The notes under the pieces were generated by a model. That model had not been told where the DNA came from. It made no database searches and was given only the letters and a program-made list of their open reading frames with translations. A DNA stretch of 64,000 nt from Paracyclopina nana (Eukaryota; Arthropoda; Copepoda; Cyclopoida; Cyclopettidae), in assembly GCA_019096065.1 (NCBI GenBank), contig JAGUCH010000001.1, positions 2,790,001 to 2,854,000 of the forward strand, in the 5' to 3' direction. Positions 45,001 through 57,800 of the stretch are shown piece by piece. The translations under genes and the position numbers were made by a program. Each line of letters begins with the position of its first letter. Position 1 is the stretch's first letter.

Positions 45001-47896
45001 ATCCTTTTTTTAAATGAAAAGCATCACGTTTTACCATCTATTAATAGAAGCTTTTGTAAATACTATAGCTTTTGTTCGAGCAAACAATGTGTGTGACATT
45101 TATCTTTCCTTCCTACAGCGCTCGTTGGTTTTTATTAGACATTTGGTGGCTCGCAATACTTTTTTCAATGCGCTTGAAACTTTTGTTTCATCTTCGTTGG
45201 AGTTTGAGCCTGCTGCAAAACGCCTGCTTCCCAGGACAGTATGGGAGAAAAGCCCTCAAAATGAGGCTTTCTATTTCACAATTTCTGACTAAGTGGGACT
45301 GCTCCTTAGATTTGTAGCTTCAAAAGCATGATACTACACCCCAAGAGGATGACGTGACGAAATTCACCAAATCAAAGGCAATTTGGATCGTACTAAGAGC
45401 AGTAAAGAGAAAGCTTTCATCGCCAGCACTCTTGGCTTATAAAGTTAACCAAGCTTAAATAAAAATTAGCCAAGATCACCAAAGCTAAGTGGGATATTTT
45501 TAAATGTAAATTTTTAGTTTTGATAGCCTTAACTATATTGCTTTCAAGTTCATGCAAATATTGAAAAGATGTCAGTTTGTTCTTCTGGGTACTAACCAAG
45601 TCTTGCTCCAATTTCTGAAAGAAATAAGTGCAAGCGTTTAAAAATAGTAATCCTAGATGAAACCATTTAATTTCATGCTCTGTCGAAAATGACTCCTTTC
45701 AAAAGCTTTCTCAGAGAAAAAGCTTTTGGAGCAGACGGGTTTCAAATAGAGGCTAATCCCCAGAAATACTTACTGCGTCGTACATCCTGAGGTCTAGCAA
45801 ATAAACAGTGCATCTCTCGCACTTTAAAAGAGATTTTGCTTCGGTAATAATGGTGGAAACCAGTCGCTCCAGGCTCATTTGCTCCTCGAAGAGATTCTTG
45901 GCCAATGAAAGCAAGAGCTGAAAATGAAAGGGTTAGGTAAACGAATGAACTGTACACTGCGTAGATTTGTGTAAGCACTAACCTTATTCTTTTTGTACTC
46001 GAGAATCGACACCTCAAAGAGCTGGGCATTTTGAATTCCAATTCCGCAAAAAGTTAAGTAACGTTGAAAGGCTTTAAGGTCGACATCGTTGAATTCATAG
46101 CTTCCAGATGGGTCTTTTTTGTTCATTATCTGGGCAACTCCAATCACCTCCCCGTCAAAGTTGCAGACTGGCATGCTCACTAATGAGTAAGTACTGTGCC
46201 CAGTTTTGGCATCCACATCTTTGTTGAACCTCGAATCCTGAAAATTATAAATCAAATATAATATGCCGCTGCTCAGTACTTCGATAGTTGCTATGCCAAT
46301 ATTACATCGGGCCGGAAGAGAGAGCCTAAGGCAAAGTTTTCCGAATACACAGATATTTCCCGGGCATCTTTAGTGCAATCAAATTAGTAAGGTAGAAAGC
46401 CACCGAGATTTTTCAGCATGTGACTGCAATGCAGTCGTCTTCGTGTAACAACCGTTTTCGTTTGGTTGAATTCAGAGTATTCTCAAATTAAGGCCATGAT
46501 AATACAATTACTGGGAGGTAACTATCCATCATACTTCATTGGGAACCCGAGCAAAAGTAATGTAGCAGAAAAAAGGTACTCAGAAATTGGATGGCTTGAC
46601 AGATGCAAAATAAATTACAGGATACAGAGGAGGCTTACTACGAAGTGGTGTATTTAGTTCGATCCTTGAACAAACTGTAATTTAACTAGCACAACAACAA
46701 ATGCCTCGCACCTTAATCTAGCACCTTTTTGTCACGCTATTCACGTAAATCCGACTACTTATCCCTTGCTTCCGAAGACATCAAAACGAATCTTTTAATG
46801 CTATTTAACAGCGACGTATAGGCATTTGAAATGCAAACCCTTTGGCTGCTAACCGAGACTCATCATCCCACGGGGGTGATTTTTTCTACCTCCCAACGAA
46901 AATGAAGTTTGCCTCAAAAATAGACTGGAGCACTGCCTTTTCTCACCTTGGAAGCATCTTTTATGTAGATTGTCTCTTTTGTCTCCGCCACGTGGCCGCA
47001 AATGCCCACGCCGAAAGGGATCGAGATGGATTCTTTGTTGGCGCAAGCCATTGCCTCGTCCAAACCTGCACGTAGCAGCAAAACATGATTATGACAGATA
47101 ATAGGAGCTCACGATGACTTCGTTACTCTTTAGCATGCAGCCAACCACGTTCAATCAGACTTCAGGGAAAGCTACACACGAATATTATGAGCTTACTTGT
47201 ATCAGGGGTAACGTCGAATAGTTTGGCCTCAAGATAGCGCTTTCCTCGCGGTCCTCTTGCCAAAAAAAGGCTGCTTCTATCAGCCTTCGTGAGTCTGCAA
47301 ACATTTACCAAGATCTTATGGCAAAGCACATTGATATCCAGCTCGTTGCTAATGTCGAGAATAAGCTCCATAAGCTTGTCGTTGTTCTGCGGCACTGTGT
47401 CCGAGTCGGATTCTTCCTCGGGTGTAGTCGAAGACATCATCATCACCGAGGCTGGAAGCAAGGGACGGCCAGGGTTCGAGGACGAGGTCGAAGTCGAGGT
47501 CCCCGAGGCCAGCCACTGATGAAACAAATCCGAGGTCACCGATTTTCGACCAGTCCTCGGCACCACGCTGGGGGGCTCATCGAGGATGTCACTGTCATCT
47601 TCATTTTCGCCTTGATCTTCATCACCATTCCGACCTAGGCCAGCCCTCTCGACCTCAAGGTCAGACATCAAAGTCAAGTCATGCTCTAAATCAGCAACAC
47701 CCGACTCGGTTTGATTAGCTAACTGGTCCTCTTCCTCGGGAGCTTGCTTTCCCTCCTCGGCCACTACGTGCAGTTTGGTCCTAATTTTTTGAATAGCCCC
47801 AAACAGGGCAGGGTCTGCATTTCGCTCCAGCCATTCCTCAAGGAATACAGGGTGGCTGCGAAGGTACGCAGCCACTTGTACCTCTTCTAGGTCCAT
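39005..47896 (-). CDS. Dual-GAF cyclic nucleotide phosphodiesterase (PDE5/6/11 type)
   Basis: Seventeen exons (minus): 47197-47896, 46947-47065, 45983-46237, 45774-45917, 45597-45614, 44749-44913, 43937-44155, 43725-43865, 43228-43457, 42771-42876, 41837-41980, 41602-41781, 41310-41463, 40784-40929, 40029-40199, 39792-39962 and 39005-39502. The sum is 3,561 bases, 1,186 aa. GAF-A has [13 protein letters not shown] and [21 protein letters not shown] has [20 protein letters not shown] and the usual [13 protein letters not shown]. The HD-type catalytic domain has [37 protein letters not shown] and the invariant Gln in KMQVEFID. It hydrolyses cGMP and possibly cAMP. Catalytic residues look most like PDE5, the [11 protein letters not shown] segment like PDE6/PDE11. 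The N-terminus (about 170 aa) and the 250-residue Ser-rich C-terminus are disordered; the C-terminus ends NAFK, with no CaaX box. An 18-base microexon and one GC-AG intron are present. Assignment to insect Pde6 or Pde11 is not settled. Confidence 0.92.
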
Positions 47897-50800
47897 TCTG
47901 GAAGTTGGTGTTCCATGCCCTAGAGACAGAGAGATAAGACAACAATGGCATTAAAAACCTCTTCCGCGCTAATTTCATTTAGTATCACCATCCAGCCCTG
48001 ATGAATAGATTGCCTTCATTCATCAATTAAGTGGGAAAGGAACACGAGGGAACAGAAAAAGCGGATCCACTACTGCTACTGTAGCGTGGCCCAAAAGGAA
48101 TGTTCTCTTGCAAGTATATGCCAAGAAAATTGAGAGCTTTGACTTAAGATAGGAAACTTTTTTCAACTATTGTTCGCACTAAGGCCCTTATGCGACCTTG
48201 CGTTCAACAAAGCTGATCGCAATCAGCTAAGCTGGATTAGTCCCTATATTATGCCAAATAAAGCGAAAGGAGGAGCTTTTTAAGCCAAGCCGCGCGCGGA
48301 TCGAGCTACGCGCTTCGTCTCACCTTTTCAGAAAAACATTCCCTCTGTTTTTGAGTGGGAGCAGCAGTATTAAAAGTCTCCTTGTTGTTTTTCTCTCTAT
48401 AGTGATGAGCTGAAGTGATGCCGTCGTCGCTTTGGTGATCACTTAGGAGGCTCTCCACAAGTAAAAGCCCACGACTACTGACAATGCGATCTATGTACTA
48501 CAGACGTCGTCGACGATCTAGAAACAGCGCGGCCGTCGAGATCGAGAGTACTACTACTACAGGGCCTTTCTGACTCAAAAGAGAAAGAAAGGGGGAGGGG
48601 GAGCTAGCAGCGAGGAGACTTCATTGCAGCTGGCCCTTGTCACCTAAAGACAAAAAAGTAGCCCGAGCATGCAGCTGCGAGTAGAGGAGGCAATTCCAAG
48701 AGGCGGGACACTTTGGCATAAGAATGATCCCAGCACGTAGCTAAAGGAAGAAGACCAGAGGGATTTGCGGGGGTCGTTCTTGCCATATTAGCTTCAGGAT
48801 AAGATCAGCTGCGCTGGGATGCATTTTGCGGCTTAGGAAGCCTCAAGTCTGCGGAGAAGTTTTTCTGACAAAAATCCTTAGTATTGCTCCCAGCGTGCTG
48901 TACGAACGCTGTTGTGCCAGCCTGGAGTCCTCTACCAGCAGCAGCAGCTGAAGCTCCATCCACGACGGCCAGACAGCCTCGGTTGGCCTCCTCGAAAGCT
49001 TAGAAGACATAAGATGGCTTTCCACTACTGTGCTATGCCCAACGAAGAAATCGAGATTGCCCATTGATTTTGAGTTGCCCATTTCTCCCTCAGAATTTCG
49101 GAAAAACACGCGAGCCTCGAATCAAACTCAACAATACTGCATACAAGCCGAAAATACTCATTCATCAAATCAGTAATGAATAATCACTAGCTAAAAAAAG
49201 TACGACTACGGTAGTACTAATAATTACCATGATTAAGCACGAGTGCTTTTCTGTGTTCACTTCAGTAAGAAATGTCAGGGGGAGCGTAACACCCAAATCA
49301 TCGTTTGTAAGATTGGAGAACAAATTAGCTCATATATTACTGTACGTGACGTGGACCACGTGAAAGGCTATATCGTAGGACTTTTCTACTATATTGGCTT
49401 TTCAAAAAAAAGGCAAAAAGAAAAGTTACAACTTCATGCATTCTCATGATGAGATCGAGGACGCGCTCATAAAAAAGTAATCCATAAATTGAGTAAACTT
49501 TAGGCTACATGACCAATCTGGAATTCTCGATGGACCCACGACTCCCAAGAGAGGAGAAAAGTTGTAGCTGATGGAATTTGTTCCCTGAGCTGCTGTCATT
49601 GAACCTTTTAAGGTAAATGGACGCGTCATTGGGCAAATGAAAGCCAATAAGGTCGATGGGTGCTTTTGGTGGTCAAAAGTAGAAGAGCAACAGTATGGGA
49701 TATTAATAGCCCGCGTACGTTAGTGCACTATCATAATAAAAGCTTTTGAGGAAAAGAAAGCAGTGTCAAAGCCAATTTTCTAATTCAAAAAGCGTGCCCT
49801 TCCATTACAGTTTTAATTAAATAAACGTTACATTATCATAGTGGCATCATTTGGCACACAAACAATCTATTGATCTCAGATTTAGCGAAGCTATATAGGG
49901 AGCAATCTGTTGCAACTCTCAAGGATTAGTTGAATCCGTCATCACTTACCTAGCGAAGGTCGCAGACAACTCATGGATTAAAATCGCCATCGATGTTTCG
50001 ATATTTTGATTTATTGCCTTTGACTACGCATTCAGGATTCCATGCGATATCTTGGAAGAGTTTTTGGTGAGATACGTCACTATTATGTAGCCGAAGCTGT
50101 TCCTGAAAGCACAACAAATAATAGATGACGATAAAGAGAATCTGATTTCTCCTATTGCTCACCCAAATGAGGGGAAATGCAAGGGCGAAGGAAATGAGCT
50201 GATGAAGCTCGACAATTTGACGGGCAAATTAACTTGCAACTTGGCTAAGAAAAAGAATTAAAAATAACCCAAGCTCAACACGCACCTCTTCCGCTAGTAT
50301 CGATCGCAATTTGGAACTCGGCGAACTCGATCGAGCTCTTCCGCTCTTGAAATAATCAATTTTGGTAGTAGCTGCATGTCAGAACTTGCTTTTCCTAATT
50401 GCTTCTGCTGTTGCTGGCTGCGAAGTTGTGGCTGGAGTCGACCTCTCGAGCGGTCAGCTGCATGTTTTCCGACCAGCTGAGCTGTCAGGCAGAGCTACCA
50501 GATGATCTAAGCTTCTTTGCTCAATACCAACTCGGTGTTCATGTTAAACTGTGATCCAAAATAGATATATGATATTCCAATTGCTGCAAAGCGTACTTTT
50601 TAGGATGATCCACCCATTTTTTACGCGCTACAGAAATTTGGCGTCATGGTGCTTTTCTGCAAGATTTGGCAACGATGGAACGAGTTCAGCTTAGGCGAGC
50701 TTTCGCGGCAGAGCTGCCAGATGCGGCGATTTCAACTATGACGATCCCGGCCATTTTTGCCAAAAGTATTGCGTCTTTTCATGAAAAAAATCTGGCAGCA

Positions 50801-51619
50801 CTGTTTCGCAGTGATGTCATCGATTTTGAAGCGCACGCGCTGACTGCTGAGTCCCATTAGCTTGCATACTGAAATAACTGAATAAGTAGAAAACAAGTGT
50901 TCCCGATTTAGCAAATATTCAGATTCATGTGATTTTTCGTCAAACGAAGGTGCGCTACAGCGTTAGATTGTCGGAAGTCATTATTTACCAAAGTGTGCTT
51001 GTGATTCCCGTGCTTAGTAGTGTGAGTGAAAAAAGCCCCAGGAAGATGAGGTCGTGGCGCAGAAAATTCAAATGGTTGCAAAGGCCATAAAGTGTAATGA
51101 ACCAAGTCACTGTTTTTTTGGTGCTGTGGCAAAGAAGGAAGCAGGAGAGAGAAATGTTGCCTCTGTCCCCCAAGGGACTCGCTGGTAAGTGGAATTTCCT
51201 TGAGTGAAAGCCGTCGACTTCTACTAGTTTGATGCACTTATCAAATGAGCAAAGCTATATCAATTTTGTGGCGAGAGTGGCAGCAGTATTTGTGCCACTT
51301 ACAATTTTTCAAAAAAGGCCAAACTATTATGCATGTAGCCGAACATTGCTTTTTGCTTGCATATGTCATGTGCTTGTCTTGCTGACCTTTAATGAATTAA
51401 GCAGAATTCCAGCATGGGCTATTGATGTAGGAATGCAATTCAACAAAACGTGCTTGTCTGATGTAATTCCTTTATTGTCAGCATTCTTTCCTCATGGATC
51501 ATGGTTTTTTGACAGCTCAGCATCTCAGAGTTTTGGGGCTCTTCGGTTGGCCCACCGTTTTTTGCATAGCACCTCCGCACATGCGTAGCGAGAAAGATAA
51601 GGCAAAAAGTAGTTGTTTA
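47897..51619. other. Upstream region of the phosphodiesterase, no gene seen
   Basis: A strong acceptor (CTCTCTGTCTCTAG, minus) at 47920 suggests that the first coding exon is preceded by a spliced 5' UTR. It also brings in a 9-codon upstream ORF (ATG at 47916) overlapping the main start. Further out, short open frames, including a minus-strand one starting MGNSKSMGNL at 49082, have no supporting splice phase. The 3' side borders the tetraspan gene. Otherwise nothing is recognised. Confidence 0.45.
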
Positions 51620-54600
51620 TTACAGCCTAACGTCACTGACTGAATAATACAAATCAACGAAATGGTCTTCATCGCTTGATTTATGTTTCGACTTGATTGG
51701 TGACAGTCTTGACAGCCAGGATTTGTTGCCCTGCAGGTTCTCCGGAGGGGGAGGAGGTGTGGGTGGGGAAGGTGTGGTTTGGAAGGCGTGTAAATCATCT
51801 GATGGAAAAGGTGGCGGAGGTGGCGACTCTGAGGGTTGATGCTGGGGGTAGACGGGCTCCGGGACCCAGTCTGTCCTTTTCTGCCTCCTTAGCGTAGATC
51901 CGGATGGTAAATCATCCTCTACATTGGCAAATTATTTCAGTTTATACTAGAATGATTGCCATTTTAAATTACCTGAGTAATGAAACTCCGTCACCTGATT
52001 GGCGATTGTGACGGATTTCGCACTGTGATTGCTTCTTATAGTGTCTGTGTTGTACCCATTTCGATGTCTGGGCCCAGCTCTCCTGGCGTTGTGGTGATAC
52101 CCTCGAATCATCGCTTCTTGCGGCACCATCTGCGACTCCAGTGGCAGCATGTTGAGGTCCAGATCCAGCATGGAGCTCTGCAAGGAGCTGTCAGCTTCCT
52201 CACCCTCATTAAATCGGGTGACTCCATGGTTTTCCACGTCGTCGTCGTAGTGGATCATGACTTGATTGCTAGACGCGTTGTTGCCCACGGTGCAGTTCTT
52301 GAGAATTGGCTCGTCTGCTAGAATTAGCTCGACGGAGCTATGTGGGCCTAAAGGCCTTTGCTGCTGCAGCAGCTGATGTTGCTGGAAGCTATTAACTTTG
52401 TATATTCTCCTTGGAGGTCGTCCGTCACTGGAGTCATCAGATGAGATCGGAAGCCGCGGAGGTTTAATTGGCGCCACTGGCCTCCTTGCGTGGCGACGGT
52501 CCACGGTACAATAGCTTGGAATGGAGGTGGAATTGGTCTCTAGAGACGACTCGTCTAACATGTTATCATCGGATTGGTGGTGGACGACATTTTTTCTGCG
52601 ACTGATGAGACGAGCTCCGTCGGCTATCCAGTAGTTAGGAAGGCCAGATGATCCGGATCCATCAAGGATGTGCTCAAGACTTTTGGCTCGTTGATGCCTT
52701 CTTCGTTCATTAGAGGAGTCCGGTTTTAGTTGGCTCTGAGCAGACTTCTGCTGGCGAGGCAGAGTGCTGTAGAGAGGAAGGAAAAATTAAGATTACCACC
52801 TATCGTTTGCATGTTTTCTATGATTTACTTTTGCCGCTGCAGTGTGAATAAATCTTGTGTGTCGAAAAAAATAGGAAGAAAAGAATTAAGGCTGTTGTTG
52901 TTCTGCAGCGAGGAACATTAAAGCAAGCCCAATATTATTGACATTATTATTATGCTCTGCGTATATACCTAGTGCTTCACTTTTATGAGTACTAGCTTGG
53001 CTATTTTAGGCGCACTAAATACTAGAAGAATGTCTTACTAGAGAGAGGCAGCCGTGGAATTCATAGATTTTGTCCTTGCCACCTTGTTATTGCTTGAATG
53101 ATGCCTAGGCCTCCTTGTGGGCGTGGCCAGGGCGTGGTGTCTCCTCTCTAGCTCACCTACGCCTAGGACTTTTCTTGGTAAAGTCGCATAGCTCATGGTA
53201 GAATAGCTTGAATGATCGATCACCATCACATTTGGATTTTTGCGCGTTGATACTGAACTCCCTGGAGCAGACAATGCCCCTCCCTGGTGAGGAATATCGT
53301 TTTTCTTCTGTCCCATTTGAATATACAGCTGGTCGACAAAAATCCAGAGAAAAATCAAAAAAATGCCTCCAACCTAAAAAAAATCACGAAATGACCTTGC
53401 CAGTCAATCACAAATACTTATAAGAGAGAAATACTCTCATATTTCACTTACAAAAGGAAACAGGGCCAAGACCGACAGGAACTTATCTTCGGGGTTCTTG
53501 GACGAAGTCTGCAACACAGTGAACCAAAGGGCCAAGTAGACGCCCCCAGCAAAACAGGCTAGAAAATTAGTTAACGTTTATTAATTCGAGGGGGAACGCC
53601 TTCAATAAACTAAACTAGATGTGAGTCGGAGATTGTTTGGCTGGCAACACTTTTAATTTTTTTAACATTATGAGTCATCTCTCTCTTCTTTTCTCTGATG
53701 GCATGCTAGACTAATATGGCAGCTTTAAATCCTGATAAAGTTATATGTCCAGTAAGCAGAAAAAAACTAGTTTGCCCTGATCTACTTTGTTATGGGTTCA
53801 CGTTCATCCCTCCACGTCCATTAATTTGGATAGATCAGAATTTCTATCAAGATTCCTGGAAGAAGCCTCAAGAAAAAACTTTGAGCGCTTGCCTTGCAAA
53901 AGATCATTGTCTGAGGCCAAAAAAAGCCTAATGGCAAAAGTTTTAGCGTGCGTCGGTTGACGCCCTCTTTGTAACGAGCATTTTTCTCAATGTAATTTGC
54001 ACTGTTGAGTTCAACTCTTTTTCATAAAGGTTCTAAAATGCCCCCTGAAATGTGCAACTATTGTCTTTGCTTCATTAGATAAGAGGCACGCTACACATAA
54101 AAAACCATATCATTTGAATTTAGATCGCAACTATAATAAAATCCTAGCATGATTAACTTCCTTGTTGAACAAGCCCAAAGTGCAATTTTAGGCAAATAAA
54201 TGCCCAGATTGCTCCACCTTCACGGTTCAATCTTGATGGCTGCACGCCTAATTCTGACGCTTAACGGTTGTTATTTCCTTTTTACTATTCAACGCAAGGA
54301 TTTTTGGCAAGCCTTGATAAGAGGACTTTCTAGCTGTGATGTTATTGTCTATTTGACATCTTTGGCCGAAAAAAGCGAGCCCCTAATCTTGGTGCAAAGT
54401 TGAGAAAAAAGGGATCACGATGGGCTTTTTTTGCTGTCACAGATAATCTAAATCACTGCAGGCTACCCACCTAAAATAGTGATGAAATGAAACACAAGCC
54501 ACGGCAAAAAAAGTGATCTTGAGTGCATCTTGATGCCAAGCATGAGCAACAGGTTGAAAAGGATGCCAATGGCTGCAAAGACCTCGAGTAGCACGACAAA

Positions 54601-54873
54601 CAGGAGGTCCAGTTGGCTCCCATGGTTGCTGTCATCATTGTTTTCCTGAGGCTCTGTTTTCTTCGAGAGAAAAGTATCGAACGTTTTATCGTTCACTTCT
54701 CCACTAGCACGTTCTAAATTGCTTTGAGTGCCACTGGATTTATTTGTGGCAAACAAAGTGTACCAGATGGCCACACAGAGAGCCAGGAGTAGATGAAAAA
54801 CCAAGAAAAACACGGCCACGAGCCTGACAAAGGTCGTCAAGGCACAGCAGCACTGGCGGATTCGCACTATCAT
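51620..54873 (-). CDS. Four-pass membrane protein with long Pro-rich cytoplasmic tail
   Basis: Exons (minus): 54471-54873, 53452-53558, 53039-53373, 51973-52766 and 51620-51918, giving 645 aa in frame. ATG 54873 is the first true start after an in-frame stop. Four hydrophobic segments: about residues 15-40 (LVAVFFLVFHLLLALCVAIW), 85-112 (LLFVVLLEVFAAIGILFNLL), 120-150 (WLVFHFITILGACFAGG, crossing the first splice) and 163-188 (ALFPFVGGIFLIFLWIFVDQ). The loop between 1 and 2 is hydrophilic. The remaining 450 residues are cytoplasmic, basic and Ser-rich, with a YTLPRQQKS-type region, poly-Gln and a C-terminal Pro-rich block (SPPPPPFP, SPPTPPPPPE) that could bind SH3 or EVH1 domains. The tetraspan part resembles arthropod DUF4728/pasiflora-type proteins only in general layout; the family is not firmly recognised. 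Confidence 0.75.
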
Positions 54874-57800
54874 CACTAACTTTGTCACTCAAAGTGGCGA
54901 TTGCCAAGGACCATTTTAAACCACGCGAATTCTCGTGCTGGACGTCTGAGCCTGACTAAGCTGAGGTGCTTTGACTTCTTCGATCATTTGGAGCCGCCGC
55001 GCTGCTTGCTTGCGGCACTTTGCCTCATTGCGACGGGACGTAGCAAAGCGGCTGATCATCAGCGTGATATTTACATCACCTTAAATTGCTTCTGAAAGTT
55101 GGGGTTTGCGTGCGAGATTAGAAAGAGGAGGAGAAAATCCTTGGAAATCTCGGGGTAATTTCTGATTAAGCCTTTCTTTGTGCGCCGACTCAAAGATCCA
55201 GTGTCGTTGGGTGGGGTGTTTTTCTCTTGCTAATTGAGCACTTACATTTTGGTGGACGTCGGTAAATAGGAGATTCATTATGGGATTTTCTGAATGTCCT
55301 AAAAGGAAGGTCAGGATGTGTAAGCGAAATCTGGTTGGCGGGCAAGAGTGTCTACATCAATCAAATTAGTGGTCTCATGGCAAGTTTTGAGCACATCTGT
55401 TGGATTATCAAGAGCTAAATGGCCCCTTAAAAGAAATTCCTTAGCCAGAACTTAAAGTAGCCTCTCCTTGTAGTAACCTCTGAGGGCCTGAGGTGTCGAA
55501 TTTTGAGCTTTGGAGTTTCCAAGATTTACAAATGCAATATAAAGCTTCTTCGAGTTCAAAGAACCTGTAAAACAAACACCTGTCAAAGACCAGGAAGAGC
55601 ACACTGTTGACCATTTTGCCCACCAGGTATGGCTTGGAAGTTTTGTAAAAATCTGACTCATCTCCCTTATCAAGAATTTGATGACACAGACGCCAACTTA
55701 CCAAGCTTCTTTTTCAGAATGCACATCTGGCCGAAAAATTTTTCATAGAGGAAAAAATGGTTCGCAGCACCTTTACTCTTTTTAAAATGATGAATCCCGA
55801 AACGCATACACCTTAAACATTTTAAAATGCCTTTTCGCTGCATTTCCCCCGGTTTTGGAGCTTTTAGCAGTTTCTGCTTGAAACGCATCGGTCCAATCGT
55901 TAATGGAAGTGACAAGACAAATTCCTTGGACCAAACGTGAGCAAAGGTCATTTTTGCAATAATACTATCATAACAAATGGCGTTGGCCAATTGAGCATGT
56001 AATTAATGGATTTTCCTAGTATCTGTGACCTCACCTATTGATCATCATCAAAAGTTTTCCGAGATTGTTATTTGCGATTTTGGGGGTCACGACTCCATCT
56101 TTCTGGTAGGCTGGAAATGATGGACTTTCGACATCATCATCAAGGGGGATTCATCCGTGATTCTTTAGTCGATTTTGGATCACGCCAGCACCACTCACTC
56201 GCGGAAGGCCGCGATTTTGCTCCATCCAGTATCGAAGGCAACAAAAGATGCCTTATTGGCAGGTCCAAGTGGGCTATCAATATGTGGTCACGAGATCCAT
56301 TTTGCTGGCCAAGTCGTGCATTTTGCATCAGTTCGAGCGTCATTCCAGCATGCAACCACACAATAGCAAGCTGTTGTCAGGTCATTATGAGAATTGCAAA
56401 ACTTTCAACACGTCTCCATTTTCAGTTTGTTTTTGCTTTACCGCAACATAGTAGTAGTAGCACTCCTTTTGCCTGAAATGAAGCCAGATGTGTGAGATAC
56501 TTTTAAGTAGAACCCTCTTTTGTGCGAAGACAAAAATTGCCTAGGGGATGAAGGAAAATTCTCAGCAAGACACTTCGAGCTCCTTATGGGGGGTTTCTGA
56601 GACAACTATAATTATATAGAAGTATTGCCTAACCTATTCGGCTAAGTGTGCAGTCCTTGAGTCATTTCTGCAGTAAATAAGATTTACTGCCTCTAAGTGA
56701 TCAGCGACAGGCGGAGAAAATGATAATTGAAAAGTACGCTAAAAATGTATCCTGCAAGGAATATAAATAGCTTTACTATACTGAGCCTGGTTTACGAGAA
56801 CTAATAGTGTGGGCATACAGGAATCCTAGCTTCCGAGCCAGGTGCGGTATTATTCGAATTTTTATTAATTATAGACAATTAATCAGCCTTTTCCCCATGG
56901 CCGCAGTTTCTTCACCGAGGTCCTCCAATCTGCACCTACTCATCAATATTTTACTGAATTGCGTTGTTATGAAAACTGCACAAGACTTGCAAAATTGAAA
57001 TTGATCGTTTTCACGCCGCTGCTGCTGAAATGCATATGTACCTGCACGAGGAAAAATTGGATCATTTGCTCTTCCCAACTTTTCGAGATGAGATAATCAT
57101 TTGGCCTAAGTTTTGTAACACATGGTTTGCATAATATGCAAATTGGTTCATGAGGTGGAAAGTTTAACCGAGGCTATACTCTGTCATTTATCAAAGGACC
57201 ATTTTATCCCGGAAAAAAATCGAGTCGTCCCCTGATTGTGCTTAGTCGTCGCATTCGCAGCAAGTTTGAATCAGTATGTTTATTATGTTGTAAGTATCCC
57301 GAGCCCAATGGAATGCTTGAAATGCTATTGTTGTTTGTTCAAGGCCCATTTATTCATTCAAGCTCTATATTTTACACAGTGTCGTGTGCCCAATGCCATA
57401 TAATGATTGCTGCCATTTAGGGCCCGAGTCAAGACGACGATCTGCTGCATTCCTCAGCCTACTAATTTTGTCAATTCCATTTGATCGCACGATAGTAGAT
57501 GAAAAATAGTGCCTTTAAGTGCTGTAGTCGAGGTGAAGATGCTACCTTTTGCCTTTTCTGCACGTTTCGACCTTTACTGGCAGTCCAAGTACCTCCATGC
57601 TTCTTTTTACTGCACGTTACAAAATGCTAAGAAAAGTGGCTTGAATGACACTTAAAAAGATTGTTGTGTCTTGTCTGAATACTATCCCTAGCCCTGCCAG
57701 AGATTATGTTTGATGCAATGGCTTAAGGTCATATGCTCTAAAAGAAGTGCCCGAGCCCTCGTTAGGAAACTCTGCGTAAAAGCAAGTGCTATGTGTTATC

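Noticed and set aside
48843-49082. Minus-strand ORF starting MGNSKSMGNL, a possible N-myristoylated first exon of the phosphodiesterase
   Set aside because: No donor in the phase (1) needed to join the acceptor at 47920; kept only as a remark.
50666-50860. 64-codon ORF near a repeated GGCAGAGCT-CCAGATG motif
   Set aside because: The motif pair is short and the ORF has no features; probably chance or an old repeat.
55670-55990. Basic Lys-rich minus-strand ORF of 106 codons
   Set aside because: No signal, domain or splice partner; neighbouring frames are equally open.
56072-56476. Overlapping ORFs in several frames on both strands
   Set aside because: Several frames being open at once points to low stop-codon density, not coding.
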